Notes under the pieces: model-generated
What the model saw: only the letters and a program-made list of their open reading frames with translations
What the model was told of the DNA's origin: nothing
Database searches by the model: none
Shown: positions 52,781 to 64,000 of the stretch, in pieces
Position numbering within the stretch: the first letter of the stretch is position 1
How the letters are laid out: every line of letters begins with the position of its first letter
Program-made: the position numbers and the translations under genes
From: Paracentrotus lividus
Lineage: Eukaryota; Echinodermata; Echinoidea; Camarodonta; Echinidae
Reading direction: 5' to 3'
Assembly: GCA_940671915.1 (NCBI GenBank)
Contig: CALNVZ010002100.1
Span: 13,621,570-13,685,569 of the forward strand
Length of the DNA: 64,000 nucleotides

Positions 52781-54668
52781 CTTTATGAATACATGCCTAT
52801 GTTTAAAAAATTAATGTATAAGGAAAATTTTAATAAGTTAACATGTGTAAACGTGTGTGTTTGGTATAACGAAGATTTCACTGACCGGGAGTGGACTGTA
52901 TGTAACTCCTGAAAAATATCTCACTGTTTTCATGTGTTATCAAAACAAAAACAGAATGACATACAACATAAAATGACTCATTGAGCAAATCTTGACTTCT
53001 CTTAGCATAATTACATCACATTCTTTTATTGACATTCAAATAAAATTGTCCTGATATTAAGACAAAAATGTACCTCCCATCCCAAATACGTAGTAAGAGG
53101 CATAACCATTGCATATTAGCATCAAACATAGAATAAATTGTTTGTTATTAACATGTACTTTTAGCAATCAATTACATGTATACGCGGGTCTGCTGCATTC
53201 AGCTTAAGTTCCGATTTTCACACACCGTAAGAGAGAGTACACAATTTTTTTTAAATTAGAAAGAAAACAAAAACCTAATGAATGGTGTATTTGTATGATT
53301 TATCCCATTTATCATTTTCATCAATCTTTGTAGCATTAAAATGAGACAAGCATGCACTATAAAGGAAGATGCTGCTGTATAATATCAAAATCTGCAAAAC
53401 GTGGTGGAAAAGACGATGGTGATGCATACAACAACAAAAAATTATAGTCTAACCCAGATGATAATTAAACAAAACACAAAAAATAACAAGTGTACTGGAA
53501 CAAATACAAATACAAATATCTTTCAAACTGAACTTGAGGTTTTCCAGTACTACCTGTGGAGGTACGTTATCTATTATAAATGTTTAATGTACATGGTCCG
53601 AGCACGAAGCATGAAGAAAAAATATATAATCATACATCACACTTTTATTTTTATCTCATTTTGATATATTTTATGAATTTTCAAACAACTTAATACATAT
53701 ATTGAAGTTACAACATATATGTACATCTCACTCAAAAATTAATGATGTGACATTTTGTAGGTAAGATCTACGTCATACACTGGAAAACAAACATGACCAA
53801 GATCTTGAGAAACAAATTTTATGGCTTCCATTATCTCTTAAATACTACAGTAATGCCTCCCCCTTAGCCGCCCATGATATAATAATCTATATCTATCACT
53901 TTCATGATAAGTATAGACTAGTCGAAAAATATGATTTACTTGAAAGCCATACACGAGAATATCACTGTACATACGTGTCTGAAGGTGTAGCAGGTACTTT
54001 AAATGGGACATTTTGCATTAGGTAATCAAAATTATTTGACATAACCAGTACATTTAAGCACCACAGGACATGTACCATATTTCATTAAAACAGACAGACA
54101 GATCTATCATTATACTGCATTCTGTGAGCTCACGCATATCTTCATACAAAACAACAGAATGGTAGTTAAACTATTGTTGCTTGGTAGCAGTATACGTATG
54201 TAAGCCTCAAAATATGGGAATAGTTGAGCCTGTTTATGGATTTCCATTCAGGTACTTAGCAATGTACTTTATGCAGGAATGATACAAAGTCTCATACATG
54301 TACATAGGCTATAACACGTTGAGTCACAAATGCCAAGTCACTAAGAGGCAATAGTCAAAATTTTATTCCAATTGAAAATGTCAAGTCTTGCGAACTACTT
54401 TGAAAAATTGACATTTAATACTTACTGCATCGTGCATACTATGACAAGAAAATATAACATACAAATTTTTAACAGGTTGTTAGTTCGAGAGTAAAATGAA
54501 CTTCTGAAAAACGAACTTACGAAAAACGACACATGAAAAAAAAAAAAAGGAAAGCATCCAAGATGATTTGAGGGATATTGAGTTAAATACACTAAGAAAT
54601 TACACCTGATACATGATGACAACTTGTTATCTGGAATAAGGCATTTAAATGCTCCATCGTATTTAGAT
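52781..54668. other. Nothing recognised; likely 3' flank of the gene ending at 54669
   Basis: AT-rich. TTTATT at 54362-54367 (AATAAA on the minus strand) could be the polyadenylation signal for the exon at 54669-54715. No other feature. Confidence 0.35.
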
Positions 54669-54715
54669 CTACTGCTCGTTTTGGTCGTCGTCATCTTCGT
54701 CCTCCTCATCAGATT
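54669..54715 (-). CDS. Terminal exon encoding an acidic C-terminal tail
   Basis: Minus-strand acceptor TATCTCTTTGTTTTCTTCCCTAG (54716-54738) is near-ideal. The exon gives two bases completing a codon, then SDEEDEDDDDQNEQ and TAG. A short, highly acidic C-terminal exon is common in chromatin, chaperone and nucleolar proteins (HMGB-like, NAP-like and others), but the tail alone cannot name the gene. Preceding exons should lie at higher coordinates on the minus strand; I could not identify them securely. Confidence 0.6.
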
Positions 54716-55895
54716 CTAGGGAAGAAAACAAAGAGATATAGAAATCAATGAGGTAACACATACAGATGACAACAATAATGATAATAAACTCAGAGAATAT
54801 AGATTTAGGGCACGAAAGAGTGTTCACAATAAGCGATGTTAAATACCCCCTTGTCACCCATCAATCAGTGGCGAATCCAGGATTTAAAAATGGGGGGGGG
54901 GGGGCAACACCGTCCACTACGATATCCATGACATTTGCTCCCGCGACAAATTTTGCTCCGCTATAATTCCATACACTAACTCGATCATGACTAAACTTCA
55001 ACCAGGGACTACTCATACAACTATACCCTACCCTAACCTATATAATCCTATTAACACCCTACCTAACCCATATTTAGACGGAATAAAGGCCCGGAGCATT
55101 GTCGCAGGAGCAATGTCGGGTCCACCTCCCATACGCCCTACGGATAAACGCATTGAATGCAATATGTGTATGGCTTGGACTAGAAGTACACACCTTCCTC
55201 CAGCGAATTTGAGCAAGTCCCAAACTTCATTCTTTTCATGAAGCCTTAAAAAAGCTGATTCTTGTGGACAGAGTCTCCATTTAATTACTGTTCGGTTTTT
55301 TATATTATATATTATATTATGTTCTTTCTGAGCTTATATGCGGTTGTAGATAATTTCCACCGACATAATGTATAAGCTCAAGAAGGGCAGGATTCAATTA
55401 TGAAAGAAAAGGTAGTAAACAAATCTGAAAATTTTATCACCAAAACAAAGGAGATTAGATCCACAAAATCAAGCCATTTTCAAGCTAATGTGATGCAATT
55501 TCAGGGATATCAATGAAAAGACAATGAGACTTATTCAACACTTTATAACCAAAACCCCTATTTATAACCGATTTGGATTATAGCTTTTTAATTTTAACTG
55601 ACTCAATCTCATTTAAGCTATTCCTATAAAGTAGGCACTTCCACTTAAAAAAAAAAGGCCCTTGAGAACGTAAAAGGAAAGTCACACAAACAATGCATAA
55701 CAAAAAATACAATATTTTATTACACTCTTATGATTAGAGGTTTTATACCTGATTTATAGTAAAGTCGAAATAGTGTTACTCTTATGCAGAGAAAAGCATG
55801 GTTGACAGGGCAAATATTTACCATAAATGCACCAAAAATTTATGAGGAACGTGAGGACTTGCACATGTTAATGATGGTGCCTACTGTAAGTGAGG
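54716..55895 (-). other. Presumed intron with a TIR-element end at 54868-54910
   Basis: 'gtggcgaatccaggatttaaaaatgggggggg' resembles, inverted, the end at 47805-47840. The partner end was not found. The rest (55000-55240) includes a CCTA-rich patch (54990-55080) and no supported exon. Confidence 0.35.
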
Positions 55896-55897
55896 GA

Positions 55898-56600
55898 AGT
55901 CCAAGCTATTTGCCAACTTAGTCCCCGCTCCTACCGTCCAAATGATTTATAGACATTAAACTAAAGGTGTGTCATCCTTTTGCAGGCAAAAATATATACA
56001 TTTCTCAGTTCTTATGAGAAGCAGATATACAGTGCTATCAATGACATTATCTTCCCAACACATATTTAAGTCAAATGAGTTGTTGCCATGTAATTGCCGA
56101 TTATCAAAATTCATTCCTATTTTTTTTAAAACCTCGAAAAAGTATACCGTACGGTGCAAACCCGTGACGTATAGCGCATGAGAATAAATGCACTCTCATG
56201 TGCGCCGTACGGTGTATATTGCTGTGTGTGTTCGTGCGACAGCGCTTAATATCAACGATGTTGATGCGAGACGCTCTAGATTGGTAGTTCAAGATTTTCG
56301 TCATATTACTGACTAGCAACTATGACAGGTAGATTTAATACACAGTATAGGTTGAATATATTCAAAGTTGATGCCAAGATGCATTGTGTTTCCGCAATTT
56401 GGTGAAAAAGCGATGACATAACCTTTTGATATATGAGCATGATTCCTTTTCAATATTTTTCATGTTTTGGTAAGATTCAGAACCTTTACCCTATAACATG
56501 AAATATAAATTGAGTAAATAAATAAGTTGTGCCAAATTATTTGTCGTAACGCATGGGACAAGTAGAAAATAACCTTGATTATCTCCTTGGGTGATTGCAT
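55898..56600. mobile_element. Partial relative of the GGGAAGTCCAAGCTATTTG element
   Basis: 'gagggaagtccaagctatttgcc' (55905-55927) matches the terminal repeat of the element at 35869-36841, and 'cgtaacgcatgggacaa' at 56546-56562 recalls an internal word of it. CCGTACGG palindromes occur at 56147-56154 and 56206-56213, each within a CCGTACGGTG direct repeat. The right end is not resolved. Confidence 0.4.
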
Positions 56601-57404
56601 CCCTTTAATATGGTGCAACCTTCCTCAGCAGTGTAGCCAGTCTACAAACTTCTTCATTTGTTCGTGAAGTCGAGCCTTTCACTTAGGGTCTCTCATTGCC
56701 TCGATGTTACCACTTCAGATCTCATCTTCAGAAAGTACATTCGACTGCATATGAGGAAACACTTCGACATTCTACAGATCCTTTTTTTTATAGTTTATTA
56801 TGCATTATACAGTGCCATCCCAGAAAAGTCAACCAAACTTTCAGAGCCTCATATAATAAATCTAAATCTGTGAGCTTATATTCTATTAAATGAAACATAC
56901 TTATCCGTGTTGTAGATGGATGATTGAGCACTCTGGACCTTAAATAATAAGGGTACAAGTTGCTCATATACCAAAGTTTGGGCACAAAGCAACAATTGTA
57001 TATGCAATAGTGCCATGTAAACCTTTACATTTCATTAAATACATGGACTCGGAAGGGACTGAACCTCAAAATTAAATGAATGAATCAGAAAGCCAGATTA
57101 CTTCAGAAAAAATTGGTACAAGGTTTTTTTGACCAAAATTTTTTTTAAAAACTCAAGTGCTCAGTCATCCATGAAAGCACAGTTATCATTTATAGTATCA
57201 CAGAAAGATTTGAGTTACTCTTTTTATTTTATAAATATTGGATGACCACATTAAAGTTATAGAATTTTAATACTTGAGCTCCAAGTTGGGTCTACTTTTA
57301 TTTGAGGCCGCACTGTATAAATTGATCATTATTATTACAAGTATCATATTCATTATTGTTTTTTCTTCAGACCCAGAGCAGCTCCATTTTACATAGAGTT
57401 ACAA
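56601..57404. other. Nothing recognised
   Basis: AT-rich. 57236-57247 repeats the 'aatattggatga' word of the foldback element at 24339-24469. Confidence 0.35.
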
Positions 57405-57610
57405 TTAATTCGCAAAATGATCAGTTAGCCTATCCAGGACCTTTGTTGTCATGCCTTGCTCACATAGAAGTCTCACTGTGAAACCAATCTGAAATGGTTG
57501 TATCAAATTTGCTATCAATCTGTAACTCTTTTTAATTGTGATTGGAATTTTTAAGAATTCTTTGATTTCAGGCTCGTTCTGCTCAATTCCTCTGATGATT
57601 ACTGAATAAG
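57405..57610 (-). CDS. Possible terminal exon, unrecognised
   Basis: On the minus strand, after an AG in CACACTTATTCAG, the frame reads GIEQNEPEIKEFLKIPITIK, then KSYRLIANLIQPFQIGFTVR, LLCEQGMTTKVLDRLTDHFA, N and TAA. Composition and the mix of charged and hydrophobic residues look coding, but the acceptor is only fair. I know no family. It might be an earlier exon region of a gene related to the acidic exon at 54669, or an old pseudogene. Confidence 0.3.
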
Positions 57611-58864
57611 TGTGACGACATGTATGCTTATAGAAAGAATACAAGCCTCTTATCAGTTCTAAAACATTTCAAACATATTTTTCAAAGTTAAAAACTTTAT
57701 TAATTCTGTAAACTATAGATATGGCACGCATTTGGACACTTTAATCTATATTTAATTATCACAGTATTCCCATGGAAACCAAATATATGGTACAGTAGAA
57801 TAGTTTTTTACATTGTAAAATAGGAGAGACTCATTTCGAATATCATCAAATTTGTATAACTACCATAGATATTAACAAGATTTGATTACATCAAAGTGAT
57901 CTCCCATTTACAAGCTAAAAAAATGGCATGTTCTATATAGTATATAACTATATTCATAAATAACAATATAGTGATTAGGGTGGGCGAATCTCAACTTTTT
58001 TTTTTCAACAAGTTGTTTCTAAATAGTAAATTTGACGTGGAAACTTGAAAAATGACAAATTAATTGTTTGCATAACGATGCACGTCTGTACGTCGATAAA
58101 AGTGCAAAAAACCAAATGGCCGCCAAAATAGCGTATTATGCCCAATTATCATCTTTTTATACGTAATAACCACTTATTGCGTTTTTATATGTCTTTTGTG
58201 GTGTCAGGGAACCAATGATTAATCCAACATGTTATCTACGCTACGTTGACTGGTTAGTGTAGTTTGGTAGTTAGTTTCAGTCAATACGAGCAAAAATCAA
58301 CCTCATAATTCAAAATCACTAATTAACACCTATAACATAACTAGGACATTTGTCAATGATAAAATTGTCGATTTGAGCTATAAACCATCAAAATCCCTAA
58401 AGAAAACAAATAAAACCGTTTATACCTATAAAGTGTGTGAATGAATGGGCAAAATACACTGTTTGGTTTTTTTGCACTTTGCGACGTCAGACTCATCGTA
58501 CACAAAAAACATTGTCATTTTGAATTCTAACATCAAAAATTTGACTATAGAATAATTGTTTGACATAAACTTTCAGAAAAGTCATTATTTTGCCCAACCT
58601 AATATCATTATAAGAGCTAACTGGCCCTGGTCCTGAGTACCTCATTAAAGAGGAGTTGGTTGTGCTAAGGCTAGGGTTTCTCCTAATGAAGTGTCGATAG
58701 CATGGATTTACAACAGAAACCTTACGTGATTCATCGTGGACAGTAATTAAATAATGAGAGCTTAGACCTCCGAGGTTGTTCAAAAATAAATAACAGTCTT
58801 CTGAACAGCATCGTTTACTATTCTTTTGAAAAATATTTTCAAATAAGTGAAAACTATGGCTTCC
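57611..58864. other. Nothing secure
   Basis: A 125-codon minus frame (58493-58870) contains NNLGGLSS, a phrase seen in dihydroxyacetone kinases, but the sequence after it does not continue the family, so it is not called. Confidence 0.3.
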
Positions 58865-59400
58865 TCTCATCGTAAGTAAAATATTGTTGCAAAATTGGGG
58901 GAGCTTTTGGTTGGTTCATTGTGGCCAGAGAAACAAATCAAAGAGATCTGAGCCTGGAATGTTTCAAATATTGTGTTGTCGTAACTATTTTTTTGGTGGA
59001 ATATACTTTCATCATCAGAATACTGGTACATTGTAAACTAGGGGTTATTCTCAATGAAATTTCGTTTGCAAATTTTTTTCGACTTTAAGGTGGTTCATCT
59101 GGGCAGAAAAAACAGATCAAAAAAAAAATAATTTAGGCCTATGAGAATGTGTTCATATCGAGTGTAAGTCTTGCCACTTTGACTTAATGGAGAAATATTT
59201 CCATAATTATCAAATGTTGTTTGTTTTCTTCCCCAGTAAAATATTGTTGCAAATTTGTGGACCTTTGAGCGTTGATTTAGGCAAAAACATCAAATCAAAA
59301 GAGGCTTAGGGGCTTATTCAAATGTTAAGTGTATACTTTTAAAAACTTGGTTTTTTCCCCATCTTGTAACTTAAACATTGTTATAAATCACATGTAGGCC
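58865..59400. repeat. Three diverged tandem units of about 180 bp
   Basis: Units begin near 58865, 59055 and 59230. Shared ordered words are 'gtaaaatattgttgcaaa', 'ttgg..g.gg.cattt/tgagcgttgat', 'aacaaatcaaa' or 'aacagatcaaa', and a GGCTTAGG/TTTAGGCCT block. The third unit continues into a 'cccatctt' segment. No coding frame persists across units. Confidence 0.5.
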
Positions 59401-60311
59401 AATTATTGATGACTTATCAACAGCAACCTAAACAGTTCAATTTTTTGTAACACCTGCAAACATTTTTTTTTTTTTTTTTTTTTTTAGTCATTTCGTGGCT
59501 TTAGTGGAAAAGGATTCCCATTTCATAATTTTGATAATGTTCAATTGATATCTTACATGAAGTCTCTTGAAAGTTATGTAAATTCAATAACTTTAGAGTA
59601 AGAACAGACCAAAATTGACCAATGAATGTGGAAGTGATGAATATTTGTAAATGTATCTTTTCCGTTAAAAAGTTAAAAAACATGTCCTCTCCATTAACAC
59701 TGAGGCCAGCAGCAAGTGAGTTAAAATGATATGTATGGCCCAAACCCTATTAAATAAATCTTCAGTATGTTTGAAAATGAGGACATGTCAACAAATCAAT
59801 GAATCGAATAACATTTCAATAATTTTATTGTTTGTTAATTTGATTGCTTTTTCTTTTTTCTGTTAAAAGTGTGGGCCTCTCATAACAAGGTATTTCTTCA
59901 TATTCTGAACCACTGTGTCTGCACTATCTATGGCAATGGTAAAGAACATAATATATGCCTCCATTTAATATCATGAATTTGGTTTCCATCTAACTATCAA
60001 TAGATGGTCGTATCTTTATCACAATTCAATGTTAAAAGTGAATGTCCTCTCCATAACAAAGTTAACCACTTTCAAACCAATTACATAACAAATATTTTAA
60101 AGTATAATCACTTCCAACTTCTGTTAACGCGTGGTGAACGGTAACAAGCGTGATGAATTTTTTTCACCGCTCCAGGAAACTCCAGCCAAAGTTCGGGCAT
60201 GTGAGACCGGGCCTTAGGAGTAGGACACATTTTTTTTTACCAGGCATTTATGTAGCAAAAATGTTTGGAACCAACTGCAACACATCAAGCTTTTCTTAAC
60301 TCTAATTCTGA
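59401..60311. other. Short direct repeats; no gene
   Basis: 'tgttaaaagtgtgggcctctcataacaa' (59860-59888) recurs as 'tgttaaaagtgaatgtcctctccataacaa' (60029-60058). T run at 59465-59485. No supported exon. Confidence 0.4.
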
Positions 60312-60715
60312 CTGGGCTTTTCAAGAGGAGATTTTGACTGGGGGGGGGGGGGTTCAAATTTGACCCCCCGCCCTGAGATCTCGGCCCGCGGATGGTCCGA
60401 TCGCCGAAAATTTGCGGCGACGCGCTAGCACATGTTAAAGGGTGTCGCATAGTGTTTTTGTGAGAAAAAAAATTTCAACGGTATTTAATTTATGCAAATT
60501 AGATGCTTTTTATGGAAATCCGTTACTATTCAATTACAAACATATTCATGAAGCCCAAATATTCCTAAAGTACAAAGACAATCAGTATTGAATTGACAAA
60601 ATTCAGACATTTTCAAATAATTCTTTTGTATTCTATTGTTTTATGTATTCTTTATGTATTTCTATTGTTTTTATTTCTTATGTTTTCCTTGTTTTTGTAA
60701 TTTTTATGCTTGAGA
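60312..60715 (+). mobile_element. Truncated relative of the TIR element at 51998-52763
   Basis: 'tgactgggcttttcaagaggagattttgactggggggg' and, after a C run, 'tgagatctcggcccgcggatggtccgatcgcc' match the left end of the other copy. 'ttctattgttttatgtattctttatgtatttctattg' then matches its interior. The similarity stops at about 60715, where the AT-only sequence begins, so the right half and its terminal repeat are missing. Confidence 0.65.
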
Positions 60716-63700
60716 AATTTTTTTTTAATTTTTAATATTATTATATTAAATTAAATATTTTAAATAATTTATAGTTTAATATTTTTTAATAGTATACAAA
60801 TAATTTTTAATTGATAGTTGATGTTAAGAATAAAGTTTATAATTATAGTAAAAAGATATATAAACAAGTTGTTTTAAGTCTTAGAATTTTGTTAGATGGG
60901 TAGTTTTAAAAGAGTTTATATTATAAATAATTATTTAGTATTATAAATTTATAATTTATATAATATACTAGTTTAATAATATTAATAATTTTATAAATTT
61001 TAAATATTAATAATTACTATTTAACTTTATTATATTTATATTTATTTTATTAAATATAAAATATTTTATATTAAATTATTAATTATAGTTTATAATAATA
61101 ATATTAATTTATATTTAATTTATAAAATAGTTAATTGTAATTAAAATAAAATTTTAAGATTAATATTATAGTAATATATTTTTAGTAAATTTAATATTTA
61201 AAAATTTATAAATTATATTTTTATTTTTTTTTATTTTTTTTTTTTTTTTTTTAAATTAATATATATATTTATATATTATTATAGAGAATAATATTATTAA
61301 ATAAATAATAATATTTATATTAATAGATTATTAAATATTATATTAATTTATATTATTTAGATTGAATATATAATATTTTATTAAAAAGTTAAAAATAATT
61401 AAATTTTATTAAATATTTTAAAATATTTAAATTTATTTTTTTATAAATATTTGATCTATAATAATATATTTTATAATTTTATTTATTTTATAAATTATAT
61501 TATATATAATAATTAGTAGTTATATTATTTAATTATATTATATTATATTGAAGTTAAATTTAGGTTTAAGAGTTTTAATTTTTGAATATAATATAAAATA
61601 TTTAATAAAATTAAATATAAATTTACTTATATGTTTATATAATTATAGATTTTATAAAGATATAATTATTATATAAGGTTAGAATTTTATAAATTTTTTA
61701 AAAGTTAGAAATAATAAATAAATGTTTAAATATATAAATTTATAAATTATATAAATATAAATATTATTAACTCTTACATTGTTTTAAATTTAGAATATTA
61801 TAATTAAATTTTAAAAAATAAAAATATTTTAATATTAATATTTTATGAATTAAATTTTATAATTATATTATTTAAAATAAATAGGACTAATATTTTAGGT
61901 CTAAATATATATTATTTTGATTTAATTTTATTTAATATTAATTAAATATTATTTATAAATAAGGTTTATATAAAAATATATAGTTAAATTTTATTTTTTA
62001 TTTATTTAATTTTATTTTTAATTTATTTTAGTTATGTTATATATAATTGATTTTAATTTTTTTAGAATTTATTAATTATTTATAAATATATAAATTATTA
62101 ATATTTTTATTTTTTAAATTTACTTTATTATTAAATAAAAATTATAAATTTTATTATTATTTAAAAAATAAATAATGTTATATATTTTATTACTTAATTT
62201 AAATAATAGAGTTAGATTTTATTAATAAAATAAAAATTTATATTAATAAAGAATAAATTAATATTTTAAAATTAATTAAATGGTATTTTTAATTATAAAT
62301 ATAATTAAGATAATAATTTATTTAATTTATATAATTTTTATTATTATTTAATTATTAATAATTTTAAAATAATAATTAAGTATATATTTAAATATATATA
62401 TTTAAATAAATTTTAATAATTAAAAAATAATAATATTATTTATAATCTTAATATTATTATTAAATATATAAATAGTTATATATTTAGATTAATTAAACTT
62501 TAAAAAGGTATAATAATAATAATTAAAGTTAATTTTAAAATAATAAATTTTTTATTAATATATCAATTTAGTAATTTTTTAAATAAAAATAGTCTTAATA
62601 TTAAAGAATTATTAATATTATAATATTTATAAAATTAATAATATTATATAAAATAATTATTATATTTTTTTATTAATTAAATCGATCATTAAAAAAATAT
62701 AAGTTTTTAAATTTAAGTTAATTAATTTTATAAAAGTAAATTAGGTATTAATAAAATTTATTAATTATTTTTAAATATAGAATATATTTTTTATAAATAT
62801 TATTATGTTAAAATACTTTAATATATATAGATTTAGTATAGTTATTATTTAAAAATAATTTTAATTAAAAGTAATTAGTTATATAAATTATATATATAAA
62901 ATTATTTAATAAAATATATTAATTAAAATATAAGATTATAAGATAGAAAATATTAATAATTTATATATTTTATTATAATATTAATAATTTAATACATTAT
63001 ATAATTAATTTTTAATTAAATTATAAGTAATAATATTATATATATTATTTATAAAAATAATTTTTAATATTTTTATCTTAAATTTTATTATATTTAATAA
63101 TAATTTAAATTTATAAAATTTATTAATATTTTTTTTTTTTTAAATATATTATTAATTATTAAATAAATTAAATTATAAATTTTAATTAAAAAAATTTATT
63201 ATAATATTTATTATAATCAAATTATTTATAAAGTATATATTTTATTTTATTTTAATCAAAATATTAAAATAATTATATTATTATTATTAAATATTAAAAA
63301 CTTATAAATAAATTAGTATATAAAGATATTATAAATTATTAATTAAATTAAATTTAAATTTATTATTAAATTAATAATACTTATATAAATTATTTTTTAA
63401 AATAATACTAAATAGTTAAAGAAATATAATTAAAAATATTTCTTTCTTTTTTAAAAATAATTTTTTTATTATATAAATTATAATTTTATAAGTTTATAAA
63501 AATATTAATTAGTAATTAAATTATGTAAATTAAAATATTTATATATTTATATATTTTAGATTAAATTTAACAATTATCGTATATTATATTTAATACGTTA
63601 TTAATAATTTAATTTTTTTATAAATAATATAATATAATATAATAATATTATATATTTATTGTAATATATTAAATTTAATATAATATTAATTTTAAAATTT

Positions 63701-64000
63701 AATTTATAATAAACATTTATTATAAAAAATTTTTTATATATTTATAATAAAAAAAATTTAATTAAAAAATTTATTTTAAAATTTTTTTAATATTAACTTA
63801 TAGTTATAATAAATTTATAAATAAAGTTATTAATATATTAAATATTTTTATAATTAATTTTTATAAAATTTTTTGATTATATTTAATATATATTAATTAA
63901 TATATTTATTATATTAGTAAAGTACTATAATTATTAAATTATTTTTATTTAGTAAAAATTAAAAAATATAATTATTACCTTACTTAAATATAAATATTTA
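60716..64000. other. Extremely AT-rich block, about 3-5% G+C, non-coding
   Basis: From about 60716 to the window edge the sequence is almost only A and T. A hand count over 61021-61560 gave 19 G or C in 540 bases, 17 of them G. There is no regular tandem unit, only short words (TTAATA, ATATTA, AAATTA) in irregular order, plus a few homopolymer runs (e.g. 61225-61252). Stop codons are dense in all frames, and no tRNA-like or protein-like segment is seen. The start coincides with the truncation point of a repeat copy. Confidence 0.9.

Noticed and set aside
58493-58870. NNLGGLSS phrase suggesting a dihydroxyacetone kinase exon
   Set aside because: Only seven or eight residues match and the sequence on both sides departs from the family. 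There are no convincing splice sites around it.
60716-64000. The AT-rich block considered as mitochondrial coding DNA or as a tRNA cluster
   Set aside because: Stops occur every few codons in all frames, and no clover-leaf arms with the usual paired G and C are visible. An organelle origin remains possible only as non-coding DNA.

Overview
The window looks like nuclear DNA of a marine invertebrate animal, most likely a deuterostome such as an echinoderm or a relative; this is inferred, not proven. The reasons are split genes with ordinary GT/AG introns, CR1-type and RTE-type LINE remnants, many short terminal-inverted-repeat elements, an echinoderm-style histone 3' processing module, and a class A receptor of the kind expanded in echinoderms. 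There is no bacterial organisation: no operons, no ribosome binding sites, no long intact ORFs. Two runs of N (11819-12818 and 31460-31559) are assembly gaps.

Layout. 1-2433: the 5' part of a minus-strand gene, with a candidate first exon, internal exons and a partial leucine-rich-repeat exon running off the left edge; a promoter-side motif is repeated three times upstream of its start. 2990-3922: a minisatellite split by a retrotransposon tail. 5108-5539: terminal exon of a minus-strand gene for a glycine-zipper hydrophobic protein. 6990-11818: two tandem, decayed CR1-like LINEs on the minus strand, the second carrying a nested LINE with a 9-bp target duplication and an antisense histone-type stem-loop. 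12864-12957, 15726-17427 and 16697-16829: small candidate exons. 17538-18534: a TIR element. 18.5-27 kb: AT-rich, gene-poor, with two copies of a 450-bp mariner-type MITE. 27198-30449: the last two recognisable exons of a class A GPCR, the first broken by three frameshifts and a stop; an RTE-type LINE remnant lies in its intron. 30.5-36.9 kb: MITEs, a G-rich minisatellite, and a clear nested transposon (33754-35139). 37-52 kb: simple repeats, a 19-copy minisatellite, two loci of an unusual palindromic CTAGTCCGTC motif, another LINE tail, and a second copy of a TTAA-flanked MITE. 52-60.7 kb: TIR elements with G/C-homopolymer ends, an acidic C-terminal exon, and diverged tandem units.

From about 60716 to the end the composition drops abruptly to roughly 3-5% G+C, with G exceeding C in the part I counted. 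I see no ORF, no unit repeat and no gene there.

No cluster of genes in the window works as a pathway. The biology visible is mobile-element turnover around a few split genes. The strongest observations are the two nested insertions that can be dated relative to their hosts, the antisense histone 3' module inside a LINE 3' region, the palindromic CTAGTCCGTC arrays and the compositional cliff at the right end.
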